A DNA stretch of 64,000 nucleotides, from the NCBI RefSeq assembly GCF_030867145.1, contig NC_134434.1, positions 9,672,001 through 9,736,000 of the forward strand. The letters run 5' to 3'. Below are positions 47,884 through 59,400 of this stretch, piece after piece. The notes below the pieces were generated by a model. That model saw only the letters and a list, made by a program, of their open reading frames with translations. It was not told the origin of the DNA and made no database searches. The position numbers and the translations under genes are program-made. Origin of the DNA: Opisthocomus hoazin (taxonomy: Eukaryota > Chordata > Aves > Opisthocomiformes > Opisthocomidae). Every line of letters starts with the position of its first letter. Position 1 is the stretch's first letter.

Positions 47884-48053
47884 TCAGCTTAAAAGGGAAT
47901 ATTTCACAAGATCCATCCTGGTACTGCAGAAGTCTTCTACCTTTGATTCAAAATGTTTTCCTGCAATAGTTTGGGCTCTGCTTAGTAGAAAACACCTTTT
48001 CTTCCAAAGCATAAAAGTCAGCTTCAGGCATCTTGAGAATGACTGAAGATACC
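47884..48053 (-). pseudogene. TEFM: TEFM remnant, last exon (mitochondrial transcription elongation factor)
   Basis: TEFM binds mitochondrial RNA polymerase (POLRMT) and makes it processive. In other vertebrates it lies between ATAD5 and ADAP2 on the opposite strand, as here. After an acceptor-like 'cttcctttccag' the minus strand encodes VSSVILKMPEADFYALEEK (about 48053-47997), matching human ISSIISKMPKADFYVLEK as I recall it. The next recognisable block is AGKHFE (47964-47947), then DLVKYSLLS (human VGKHFE...ELVKQFLF). About 35-40 codons that should separate these blocks are missing, the second block is in a different reading frame, and a stop follows about 60 codons too early. The large upstream exon is not detectable in the interval. 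I read this as a decayed gene rather than a functional one. Confidence 0.75.
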
Positions 48054-48436
48054 TGGAAAGGAAGAAGACAAAACCGATGCCTGCAAAGAAAGGCAAAGAA
48101 TTCAGTGAAACCAGAAGTTAAAAAAACCCTTGGAGTTTCACAATGACTCTACAGTGTATTTAAGCAGTAGTTTTTACTACATGGACAATAATTTTAAAAC
48201 AAAAACCAACAAACATGTTGTTCCTGATCGCAGTCAAGTTTCAAGCTTTCCTTTTTACTGTCATTCCTGTATTGCTTTCTAGAATGCTAGTGAAGGTGGT
48301 GATGTTCTAAATCCCATGAGTAATACAGAGAAAAGCAGTTAAGCCTCAGCTGTGTTCTTGCGAGCATATAGTGTATTAATACTAATGCAAAGTAGAAGTA
48401 GGAGGATGGCAGGATCCCTTTACGAGCAAGACTATC

Positions 48437-48620
48437 TCAGTCTTTGTAAAAGCCCTGAGACAGGTAAAGACGCGTCTCGACACCTGAGGCTTGGGAAGGG
48501 TGTGTCCCTTGCAAGATGATGAAGACACCAAAGCTCAGCCATCCGAGTACGACACTGAAAGAAATATCAGGGGGCTTCTGACCAATGCCGGGGTTTTTGG
48601 TGGTGGGTTTACAGGTTGTC
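48437..48620 (-). pseudogene. TEFM: Possible TEFM penultimate-exon remnant
   Basis: After an acceptor-like 'atttctcttcag' the minus strand contains a Ser-Val-Val codon run and then, in another frame, Thr-Arg-Met-Ala ... Trp-x-x-His-x-Leu. These resemble the TEFM segment SIVFGTRRIAWAHLDRK with small deletions. Position and strand agree with the clear last-exon remnant 0.4 kb downstream. The match is short and frame-broken, so it could be chance. No open frame across it can be joined to a proper TEFM exon. Confidence 0.35.
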
Positions 48621-48750
48621 CTGAAGAGAAATAACCATTTTGCAAATGTCATACACATTCTCTTTTTTCATTTTACAGCATTTCTAAAATTTTCGCAAAA
48701 ATTAAGCTAGCAAAAGAGCTTCACTCTGTGGCTTGCAAGAAAGTTATCTC

Positions 48751-49432
48751 TGTGTCTCCTGAAATCAGAAGCAACTCCTGAAACACACAAAGTATGTTTA
48801 GAGAGGAGACATTGTTTATTCTGCACAGGGTGTGAGGTGGAGGATTTCCACCAATCAATCACATTATTTATACAACAAAAAACATTTAAAAATTGTTAGT
48901 AACGTGTGTTACCTGTTAGCCGTACCCTCCTAACTACAATTGGTTAGTTCCCTCCCACCTCGGTTTAAAGATACAGTACTCCCAAAATTCACTAGGCATG
49001 CTCACTGGCTGAGGATCTTTGCCTGGGCCAGGGTCTCCAGCTCGGGGGGATGATTTTTAGTGTTATAATGAGGGTACTTCAACTAAGGATACATGAATTC
49101 TCAGCACTGCTGCCAAGTTTGCAGCATACATAGAACATCCTAATTAACTGTCCTTCTCAAGGTCCAGTTGCTTGTCCTCGGTTCAAGCTACCAAGTGTTT
49201 GTTTTTCTGATTATAGATGGTTTAATGTCCTCCACTTGTCAGCAATCTGCTTGGCTGAACAAGTCTGTAACCATCAGGTGTTACTTATCTGGAACACTAG
49301 CTGCTAGTTAGATACTTTTTCACTTTTATCCTTAAATTATGACCTTATTCTTTACTGTTAGTTCACTTATTAAAATATCTATGTTAGTCCCCAAGGTAAA
49401 ATCAAATCTATGTTTACATCTAGCATACAACA
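48751..49432 (-). mobile_element. Solo LTR (avian ERV), within the decayed TEFM interval
   Basis: Read on the minus strand, about 680 bp runs from 'tgttgtatgctagatg' to 'caggagacaca' (TG...CA ends). It has ordered LTR signals: ATTGG/CCAAT-type boxes, TATAAATA (48865-48872), and AATAAA about 50 bases downstream (48815-48820) followed by a U5-like stretch. No internal retroviral sequence flanks it, so it appears to be a solo LTR. The ends are approximate, because I could not find a clean target-site duplication. It is a different family from the SUZ12 LTR and probably older. Confidence 0.65.
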
Positions 49433-49439
49433 TTTCTTA

Positions 49440-49850
49440 AAGGGTAAGCGCTGAAAAGAGAGGTTTTCTGTAGGCAGCTGAACAACTCAACTGTTCAGAT
49501 ACTCTGCTGCTGTTTATTTCATGAATTCACAATATTAAAAAAGAAAAGGTACAATGCTATTTAGTGCCTAAAAAGATGGGAAAAATGTATTCAGCTGAAA
49601 GTACTGACACATCTCTAGTATAGTATTCCGTCATCTGCAAAATAAGTAACTACGCAGTGTTTTTACAAGATTACACATAATCTTTACTAAAGAATCGCAT
49701 GTTATAGTGCACTACAGTAATGCAAGTTAATGATGCAAATTAAGTTCAAACCGAAACTAGTAAAATGAAAAATATTTTAATACCTCTTCATCTTTAGTTA
49801 ACTGTGAAAACCTTTACCTCATCTGAAATTTCTCTTTTGCCTTGCTTTTC
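49440..49850. other. AT-rich spacer, no gene seen
   Basis: Lies between the LTR and the ADAP2 CpG island. This is where upstream TEFM exons would be expected in an intact locus. I translated the minus strand by eye and found no TEFM-like block. Confidence 0.5.
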
Positions 49851-51220
49851 TCAGATGAACTGCGCGGCACCGGCTTCAGCTGCAGGAGGGACCCTGCGGC
49901 GGGGGTCGCAGCCCTGCGACGCTGGCCGCTGCCGAGGCTCCTCCCGGCCCGCGCTGAGGGGAGGGCGAGCGCCTGCCGCCGGGCTGCCAGCGGGCGCCGC
50001 CTGTCAGGCAGCAGGCCTTGTAACGTTATTTTTTTCGAGACAAACCTGAGGTGGAGCTGAGGCAAACCTGTCGGCGCGCGGGGCAGCGCTCCTCCTGCAA
50101 GCGGGACCCTCAGCGACGGCTCTTCCGAGCGGCACCGCCTCACTCGCGGGGGAGGCCCGACCCGGCTCCGCTTACTGCCGTGCAAGAAGGGACGAAGCCT
50201 TATCTCGGTGTAACGAGCGGTACTGCCGGCCCCCCGCCCTCGCAGGACCGGCGACCAGGGCGGGCTGGCCCCGCCCAGCGCCGGCGCGGAGCCGCGGGGC
50301 AGGAGGCGGCCTGAGGGGCGGCTCGGCAGCGCCTGCCGGAGCGCGGGAAGGGACGGGACGGGACGGGTCGCCCCGCGGCGCCGGGGCCGCGCTCCAGTTC
50401 CTCATTTTCCTCCCGGGACTGAGCCTCCCGCAGAGCTCCGCGCCGGGCCGCGATGATGGACCGCGACCGCAACAAGACGCTGCTGCTGGAGCTGCAGAGA
50501 GCCGCCGGGACCGGCAACGGCCGCTGCGCCGACTGCGGGGAGCCAGGTAAGGGGGCTCCGCCCGCCAGCGTCCGCGGCCCCCCGCGCCCGCCCGGCGCGT
50601 TTCTGACAGGAAAGCGGGGGGCCGGCCGGGCGCCGGCCCGTTCCCGCTCAGCCTCCCGGCGCGCCGGTCTCCGATCCGCTCCGTTCCTGCGAGCGGGGCC
50701 CGCCGTCACCGTTCGCTTCGCGTACCGCAGAGGCGGGAGCAGGCTGGTTTCCCGGGGCGGCGCGGGGGGCTGCCGCGCTCCGGGCCGGCGGGACACGGCT
50801 CTCGGCAGCTGGGCAGGGCCGGGAGCGGCGGCCGGAGCCCCGCGGGGCGAGGAGGGGACAGTGCGGGGCAGGAAGCGGCCGCCGCTTCCCCGGAGTTATT
50901 TGCAGCAGCGCACAAGGCGGGAGGGGGGCGGTGCGGGGTGGTTTGGCAGCTCGGGGAGGGGGGGGGGGGGCGGGATGTCTCTGCGCTGGGGTCGGCGCGG
51001 AGGAAGGCGCCGCACAGGTAGGCAGAGCCTGCTGAGAGCCCGCCGCGGGCTGGCACCCCGCGCTCCCGAGCCGAGAGAGCCGAGCCGGCAGCTGGGGGGA
51101 GACGGCGGGCTGAGGGCGCGGCCTGGCCCGAGTCCCCGGGACGCCTCCGAGCGCCGGGGCCGCAGCGGGAGCGGGAGCCCGGGGTGCTGGCAGTAGCGCT
51201 CGCTGTCTGCAGCATCTTTC
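49850..51220 (+). promoter_or_regulatory. ADAP2: CpG island promoter of ADAP2
   Basis: CpG-dense, TATA-less block around ADAP2 exon 1. A textbook G-quadruplex motif (four GGG runs with two-base AC loops) lies at 50350-50367, about 85 bases before the start codon. A 13-base G run at about 50958-50970 lies in intron 1. In an ancestral arrangement this island could also have served the divergent TEFM gene on the left. Confidence 0.75.
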
Positions 51221-54200
51221 CTTCCTTCCGCCGTTAGTCCAGCAGCAGCCTTCCGTGCAGAACTAATAACTAGCTGGGCTTTTACATCACCGCGCGGCTG
51301 CCTGCGCGGCCGCGTTCATTTGTAAAGAAACAGGCGGTGAAGGAGACTACGAAGGCAGCGGGTGCTATTCCTCTGGACGCAGTGAAGTGACAGCCATACA
51401 CAGTGGAGTGGGATTTGATGTCTGACGTGTGAAGCCTGGGCTGGGCGTCAGATGTGCTTTTTTGCCTTTGCCTGTGGCTGTGCCTTCTCCCATGTATTGG
51501 TTCGTTCTCTCTTTGCGCCTAGATCCAGAGTGGGCTTCTTACAAACTTGGAATATTCATTTGTTTGAACTGCTCTGGAATCCACCGCAATCTTCCTCAAA
51601 TCAGCAGGGTCAAATCCCTTCGGCTTGACTTCTGGGAGAACGATCTTATAGAGGTACAGAGGAAAACGCAGTAATTTGCTTACTTTTCTCCACGTTTCAT
51701 CATAGCCTCCTCTGCCTCATAGCTTTTACATTGTCCATCATGGACAGAGGAACAAAGCCACACAGAGCCAAGTTAACTCCGTGGGTAACTTTAGGGGTGT
51801 TTTTATGATCTACTCAATCAAATTACACTGATAGGTGATCATGTTTCTGTCAGCCTGCAGTGATTTTTTTTTATAGCACGCAGTAACCTCTCCCTGTGGT
51901 TTAGAAGCCCACAGATATTTCCAGATAGTGTGTTCTGTTCCTCAGTCAATAAATATTGGTTCAACCTCTCATCTTTCAATTGAATTGTGTTAATAATATA
52001 ATCACAGTTAATGTCTAGGAGGAGATGAAGGTATAGGGAGATCGTAAATATCTTTTCTTCTCATTTTCTTTTGTTCTTTTAATCAACAACCACAATCTTG
52101 TGTTCCTTCCTACCTGGCTCAGAACTGAAAATACTGAAAGAGGCTCTTCCACCTAAAAACTGCAAACTATAGTGCCAAAGGGAATTTATAAACATATGTA
52201 GAAATGCACTGAGAGTTATGGCGAGACTGAGCAAGAAGTGCAGTGCTCCCTTTGATACAAGTTTCATTTTATATTCATGACATGGTATTGATTTTGTAGT
52301 TGCACACCTAACTGTAATTTCTTTTGCATTTCAGTTTATGAAGAAGCATGGGAATCTGTGTGCCAAAGCTAAATATGAGGCAAAAGTCCCTCCCTACTAT
52401 TACGTCCCTCAGTCCTGTGATTGCTTGTAAGTTAATGGTGTATTCGCTGCTGCAGACCTTTACAGCTGTTCAACTACTGCTTCCCTCTACAGGTCTCGTT
52501 GGTTGGTTGGTGAACATAGAGTAGAGGCAGATCAGCTTTTATCCATGTTTTCCTCTTTCAGGGTTTTAAGAGAGCAATGGATTAGAGCTAAATATGAGCG
52601 TGAGGAATTTGTTGCCACCCGAGTCTGCCAAGATCCTTGTTCTGCAGGTAAAAGTTAGGATTGTCAGGGAAAAAGTGTTAGCCTTAAGGCCAACAGCAGA
52701 GTGTTCTGTTTGCAGTTTTGAAGATCTTTAAGGCTGGTTTGTCATATGTGAACTGTTGGATGCGCAGGCCTTGCTTTGAGTCTAACTTTGAGAAGACGCT
52801 CCTAAGAAAAGGCACTTAGACAAGCACAAGGGTGTATTCAGATCTTACAGTTCTCTAGTTCTCCACTGATTTTTTCACATGAGCTGACAGTTCTCAGGTG
52901 GAGAAGACACTTGAAACTCTGTGCTGCATCACGGTTTAGATAGAGTCCTGCTATTATGCTGCTCTTCTCTCACACTTATCTTGGTCCGGTCTGCAGGTAG
53001 CCATGAAGGATTCCTCTGGAAGCGTGGACGGGAAAGCAGACAGTTCCAGAAGAGGCGATTTTTCCTATCAGCAAGGGAAGGGGTGTTGAAGTACTATACC
53101 AAAGAAGTGAGTTCCTCAGCCAGAGTTGGCTTTAGGTAGCTGGTCAACATCCATCCTCAGACCCTGCTCTTCACCAGCAAAAATTGGCATAAATACCTTT
53201 GTCTCTAGTTTTGCAGCCAGGCCAGCCTGTGTTTGTAGCAGCCTAGATGTTTCCCTATTAACGTATGTGGTATCTTAGGCAATTGCTCTTCTGGATTTAG
53301 CCCTTTTCCTTATCACTTATCTTAACCCTGCAGTCTCTTTTTGCTTGGTGAACAAAGGAAATGGATACTGGCAGTTGCATAGCAAGATGAAGAAGAGATC
53401 TGTTAGCAGCTGTTACTTCTTATATTACCAAAATACTCTCTCATCAACTGCTGCAGCATCATCCTCAACATGTCTCCCTTCTGTGAGAGAGTGTAGCTAA
53501 GGGTTCTCCAGCTATAAGGCTGGAGGTAAAACCCACCCCTTGCAAGTCAAACACATCCCTCTCAAAGAGCGACCCAGCATTTGTCGAGGAAAGGGAGTGA
53601 CTCTTTGTAAGTGATTTTATGTAGCATGAAGTTAAAGCTTTATATTTCAGGTGTATCCACTATTCAGGTATTTTAGGATGCCTGCTTTCTCTTCAGTAGG
53701 AATCTAATTCTCATACGGCTAATCTGTCCTCCATGACCTTCCCTGAGAGCACTTGAATACAGTGATGCTTTTCATTCACAGTCCAGAGGTCCAAAAGCCA
53801 TTATCAACATTGAGAATCTGAATGCAATGTTCCAGACGGAGAAAATCCAACATGCTCATGGGCTGCAGATCACGTACAACACAGATGGTCAAACAAGGAA
53901 TCTTTTTGTCTATCATGAAAGTGGAAAGGTGAGTAGCATGGAGATTGTGGAATAAGTAAGATGCCTAGACGTTGGATCTATGATTCGGAAGAGATATCCT
54001 GTTTCTGCAGGGTGTGGTTCTATATGAAGTCATTACATATATAGTGACTTCTATATTCCATATATAGTCACTTTCTATATTCTACAAGTCACTGTGACTT
54101 GTAGAATACAGAAAGTTGCGGAATTTGACACTAATAACTATAACATCTTGCTGCTGTTCTGTTGAGGCATATATTCAGCTTCACACCTTGAGTAGTCTTA

Positions 54201-57200
54201 AGGCTTCAGTGGGGCACATATGTAAATCTCTGTAAGGTAACTGTGTAGTGGTTTTATACACTTCTGTGGTTATATTCTTTGAAGCCTTCTTGACACGCAT
54301 AGAAAATATTGTTCTGCATTATTTCCAAGCAAACGATAGTTTTAAGAAGTATGTCTACAGGTTGTGTTAGATTTCTGTTTTTTCCCTTGCTGTAGTTCTC
54401 ATGTCTTTCCAGGTACAAAAATTTTTAAACAATCAATAAACTGAATCAACTGAAAAAGCCTGGGTACGCAGACTTGCGTGACTGTCCATGCAGAGCACGT
54501 CTGGGACCTCCCTGTAGCGGCATTTTTATATTGTTTTGAAGGCTCAGTGTTTTACAGGTGTCTGAGACAAGTCACTGACACTCTCTGCCTCTTGGGGAGA
54601 AAGTACATCTTAACAGAGAGGTTACAAGGAAGGCAAAAGGCATGTTGCAGAGGCAGCAATCTTACTCCTCCTTGTTATTCTTGTCTTTATGTTTGTATTT
54701 GCCGTTTTCCGTAGGAGATTGTTGACTGGTTCAATGCCATTCGGGCAGCGCGTTACCATTACCTCAGAACAACCTTCCCAGCTGTCCCTGAGCCTGAGGT
54801 GAGCACTGAACAAGGCTTGAAGCGGTCTGTGTAAACATAGCATGGGAAAACTTTTTCTCCCTTCTTATGCCAGAGTCAGGTGCTCAAACAGCAGCATATG
54901 GGTCTTGGGAATGGACAGGTAGAAGGAAAGGCCACACTGGATAACATGCAAAAACGTAGTCATTATTTAAGGCCAAGAAGTCTCCGTGTGGTCCTTTTAA
55001 AGTGTAATCTTTCAGAAATTTTATGTTCCTTCTTATTTCAGACTTCCTTTTACTGAGCAGCTAAAAAAAACCCAGGCCCCAAGAGCCAAAATTTATGGTG
55101 ATTAGCTTTGAAAGAAACAGAACAGAAAACCAAGCTTGAATGAGACAGACTTTATTGTGTGTGTGTTTGTGTTCTCCTAGCTCATACCTAGGATCACAAG
55201 AAATTATGTCAAAGAAGGATACATGGAGAAAACAGGACCAAAAGTAAGTGCATACTTGGCAGTACACAAACAGGATTATTCCATGTAGAGAATATTTGAT
55301 GACTCTATGATGTTTACTAGTAAATGACTTGTTGAGTGAGTATATGCTTCCTGGGTTGAAAAAAGACCTTATATTCAAGCCAGTCATGTTCTTTGGGATC
55401 ATGTTTTATTTTGTCTGGAAAATAAGACTGGCAAGAAGAATCCTCCTTGAAGAGTAAGCAAGATGGGTTAGCTGGAAGTGGACATGCAAAGTCCTGTTAT
55501 GCAACACTGAATGGATTGCTGTATCTGCTAACTGCAGCTCTAGAACTGCAGCTCCTGCTGGAACAGAACATCACATGGTGACTCTCCTACTTCCCTGTTT
55601 CTCTTAAAGTCAGTAGCACAGAAGTCACATGTGCTTATAGCAGCAAAGTGCGATTGAGCAAATTCTCCACAGTGAAGCCTATGGTTTGGTTTGGGGTTTG
55701 TGGGAAAGTATTTGGGCCACTACTCCTTGGAACAGGAGAGGGAGATTTCAGGCTCTGCTGAGGGAGGAGATAAAGATCTGAGGTCATCTTTGAACATTGC
55801 TGCTTCTTGTTTTGTTCTCCTCTGAGGGAACCATGAGCCAAAGTCCCATTAAAAGTTCAGTGGTGAAATGCTGATACTGAATAAGCTGGGGGTTTGGCAC
55901 TACATCTTCCTGCAGGTACTTGCACAGAGAATACTCACAGCTACAAGCATGAGAGATTGTGTGTTTTTCTCCTGAGGCCTAAATTCTGCTCAAACTGAAG
56001 CGAGCCCTAGAAGAGGACCCTTCAGTTCAGCACGGAGCAATGAGTAGCTCAGGGAATGGTCAGATGAGTGTCACCGATGGAATTATCACTTTTTTAAAAA
56101 CCTACAATTTGTCCTTACCGTTGTGCGTCCCTCAGTGCTAGGGATATCCCCTCAAACCAAAATGTTGAAACTGATTTGCACGTTCTCCTCATTGTAGCCA
56201 CTGGCCTAAGGATCGTTTTCTGCAGTGCTTTCAATTAATTCATTTGCTGCAACTTCCTTAATCCTGGTAATTCAATCACTGGTAGAACCAAACTTCCCTG
56301 CCTTCCCCAAAGGATTGTCATTGAATGCAGATCTCTAGCATGAACCTGGGGAGAAGGGAGCTGAGAGCTGCACACAGCAGTAACTCGCCTGTTGCAGGGA
56401 TGAATGAAGCTGAACTCAAGCTCCAAGTCATTTGAGCAGTCCAGGGATCTGCTTTGAATAGGCCAAACTCCACTTTGGGACCTGGTCTTTAAAGAACTTC
56501 TACCATCTCCTTGCAGCAGAAGGAGGCCTTTAAGGTGCGCTGGTTCTGCCTGGATTCTCAAGAAAGGAACCTGATGTACTTTAAAAATCCCCTGGTAAGA
56601 GGAGTGTTCTTTGCTATTCCACAAGGCCCTTCATGAAGTTGGGTGGGGAAGAAGGGTCTGTTCTCATCCAGCTCTTCCAGTGGCTGTGCAGGACTGAAGC
56701 AGGCTCAGTCTCAAGAGCTCATCTCCCTTATCAGTGGGTCTCTTTGAAGCTGAGCTGTTCAGGAACTCTGGCCCTTGCAAGGGCTGTGAGGAAGATCTAA
56801 GTCTTTTAAAAGTAGCCACTACTGCCTGTAGTGGTTATAGCCCGCTCTCTCCCAGCCCTGTTGCCATTGTGCCTGTAACCGTGGGCAAGAAGAGCAATAG
56901 ACCAATAACAGAGGCTTGGCAGCCCTGATACTGTGCTTCCCAGCACTGCTGTAGCCACAAGAATATCCTTCCTTGCTCCTTCTGAACACCCACCAACCAG
57001 CTCTGCAAGGGTGGGTCCATACCTCCTCCTCCCGAGAATGTCCCTGAGTGTACAAAGAGCGCCGTGTGTGTTTCTGCTGCCTGTCACCAAATCAGTGTCC
57101 CCTTCACGCATCCCCAGCCTCTGCTCCATGTCAAAGGATAGAACAGCGTCTGCTGGAGCTGCGCTATCACTGGCTAATGGCTGTCTTCTGCTTCCTTCTT

Positions 57201-57424
57201 TCTAGGATGCATTTGCACAGGGCCAGGTTTTTATTGGAAGGATGGATGAGGGATATGAAGTACGAGCTGGCTTGCCCCAGGGAGTCCGGGTGAAGAAGAG
57301 GAAACCAGCAATCACTGTGGTCACGCCAGTGAGAGAGTTTGTGTTTATGTGTGAGAACGACAGGGAGCAGAGGGAGTGGATAGATGCCTTAAATGGAGTC
57401 ATTGCCCAGCCTTTCAGTGGTTAA
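50453..57424 (+). CDS. ADAP2: ADAP2 (centaurin-alpha-2), ArfGAP with dual PH domains
   Basis: A GTPase-activating protein for ARF6 that binds PtdIns(4,5)P2/PtdIns(3,4,5)P3 at membranes and also associates with microtubules. It is an interferon-inducible restriction factor for some viruses in mammals. Ten coding exons: 50453-50546, 51523-51653, 52335-52426, 52562-52647, 52997-53106, 53782-53928, 54715-54798, 55181-55243, 56517-56594 and 57206-57424, totalling 1104 nt or 367 aa (human 381). The ArfGAP zinc finger is C25-x2-C28-x16-C45-x2-C48 with the nearby arginine in GIHRNL. PH1 spans about 132-235 (GFLWKRG...KYYTKE). PH2 spans about 255-362 and closes with the Trp of REWIDALNG. The MMDRDRNK start corresponds to MGDRERNK in human. 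The C terminus is shorter than human, stopping soon after PH2. Confidence 0.96.
54072..54114. repeat. Near-perfect inverted repeat in ADAP2 intron 6
   Basis: Two 21-base arms (54072-54092 and 54094-54114) are reverse complements with a single mismatch and a one-base spacer. The inner 13 bases of each arm match perfectly. Just upstream, a 'catatatagt.actt.ctatattc' unit is repeated in tandem (about 54035-54080). It could extrude a hairpin or cruciform. No transposon ends were recognised. Confidence 0.85.
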
Positions 57425-58215
57425 GACTAGCACGAAGTTCTGGTGAACTGCACTCCTTGGGCTCTGTTCAGCACTGCTCTGTGGCCTGTTTCTGTTGGCA
57501 AGGATGGTACTCAAGGCTCTGCAGCAACTCTAGTACAAAGGGCTTCTTCCTTCAACAGGCACGGGAAGGATGGCAACAGAGGAGTAAGAGAGAGTGCAGA
57601 TACTCAGAAATTGTCTGTGCCCCTGCAGAACCTTGCTTGAAGTGCCTTCTCTCATCTTACCCTTCTCTGCTTTTGAGCAGAGGAGGCTTTCCCAGCCTGA
57701 TGTGGGGATGAATCATCCAGTGTTGTCTTATGGGGGGAAAAAAAAAAAGTCAGTGGAAAAAGTCTGACCCCCGCAGGGCTGGCATGCATTTCCTTGAGGA
57801 CTCCTGCAGGTGCTGTTACATCAGCTCCTCCTTTTTTTGCCTTGGTCTGATGTCAGATGGACTCCTCCACATCCTGAAGGATGTGCCTGACAGTCCAGCC
57901 AGTGGCATATGTCCTGCCAGGGAATGGGGTCTTCTGTTACATCAGCACATAGGGACAGTGACCGAGAGGCAAAGATACCGTCTCCTGTCAGGAAGATGCA
58001 GGGTGTCCTGCTGGATACACCTGAGATACCAATTAATGCTGGAGTCACTGGATGTCCTTCTCAGGGGGGAGCAGAGTCGGGCAGCAACACTCTGCCTGGC
58101 TGCAGCTCCTGTCCAGATAGGGATATGGTTCTTTTCAACAGAGTGGGTTTAATGGCTTTTACAGGGTTACATTTCTGGCACAGTAAAAAAATAAAAGTCA
58201 AGTTTGAATTGTGGA
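57425..58215 (+). other. ADAP2: ADAP2 3' untranslated region
   Basis: Follows the ADAP2 TAA. AATAAA at 58190-58195 in 'aaaaaataaaagtcaag' is the likely polyadenylation signal, giving a 3'UTR of about 0.8 kb. No other feature seen. Confidence 0.6.
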
Positions 58216-59400
58216 GGGTACTGTAATGGAATCGCTCTAATGACAAATACTCCTGCTTTCAGCAGTCTCTGCTGTTTGACTTTTTGATGCAAATCCGGCA
58301 TGTGAAGACCAATTTTTTCCAACCCGATCCCACATAGTGCCCCAGCAAACACATCGTGAGTACAGGACGAACGTACGCTGATCTGTCTCCCTGCCAAAAA
58401 CCAGCTGAAGCTTAATGAGCTCGATTAGCCTGAACATTGAAAGGCAGAAACTAGTTTTAAAAGTGTAACATTCCGTGACTTGCTGGAAGACCGTGAATGA
58501 GGACCAGCGCTGGAAGTGGAGGGTGAGTGCCTCCTCGTCAGGTACCCCTGACATCCATTCTGCGCAGGAACTGGAGAAGATCTGCATTGGCTGATACAGC
58601 GCACTCAATATTTTCTTGCCTGAAGACCAAGTCTGAGATTTGGTTCTACCAAGCAGCCAGTCATTCAGATATTTAATTCTTCTTTTCAGATAGCCTTAGT
58701 TTGCAAATCAAGAGGAAGTCTTGCAGACCAAGTTTCTGGTGAGGCTTCCACCTTTAGCTGACAATTGCCAGCCGGGCTGAGATACCCGGAATAGTTCTCC
58801 TCTTCTGCAGAAATGAGGAAGTGCTGACACTTGCAGGGATTAGTGAGATTAACTGGTCCCGTCCCCCTCCAGTAGTGCAGAAGAATTGTTTGAGTTGGAT
58901 CATCATTCTGCCTGTCTCGGACAGCTCACCGCCAGCCAACTCTGAGCGATCTGCAGCAGTTTCGCTTGCTGATGTGCTCCCATAAACTTGCCTGTGTTCC
59001 CTCTCTCTCCCCACGCAACCCCGTTGATTCTAGCTCACGGGCTGGTTCATCAGACCTTTTTAACAACTGAATCCTGCAGCCCTTGAAATTGATAGCAAAG
59101 AACCCTCTGGCTTGTGCAAGGAACAATGTCGGTCTTCGTTTGGTGTGACACACGTTAGTTGTTATTGTGAGATGAGCTCAGTAACCCAGGATGTCCTCAG
59201 CAGGGCTCAGCCCCTCTGGCAGCCTGAACTTCGGGCGGATGGGGCTGCCCAAGTCCTGCTCTGCTGGGTGCTCGCTCCCCGGGACGGGGCACCAGACCAG
59301 CCGTGTCAGCAGCTCTGAGGCCACCCGTTACAAAACCGGGAAATTCCCTGCAAAGATCAAATCGCGCAGATAACAGCAACTTTTCTGGAAAGTCAATAGA
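58216..59400. other. Intergenic spacer ADAP2-RNF135
   Basis: No coding exon, RNA gene or transposable element recognised. The sequence becomes steadily more GC-rich towards the RNF135 island. Confidence 0.5.

Noticed and set aside
47884-48658. Two small membrane-protein-like frames on the minus strand (hydrophobic stretches)
   Set aside because: The hydrophobic look comes from reading TEFM-derived sequence in the wrong frame. The neighbouring frame gives the TEFM match, so no new small membrane gene is called.
49814-50185. Minus-strand 123-codon frame considered as TEFM exon 1
   Set aside because: No resemblance to a TEFM N terminus, and composition is explained by the CpG island.
50200-51215. 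Long frames in the ADAP2 CpG island, including a 247-codon frame starting at the true ATG
   Set aside because: The frame from 50453 is real only to the donor at 50546; beyond that it is read-through of intron 1. The minus-strand frames are compositional.
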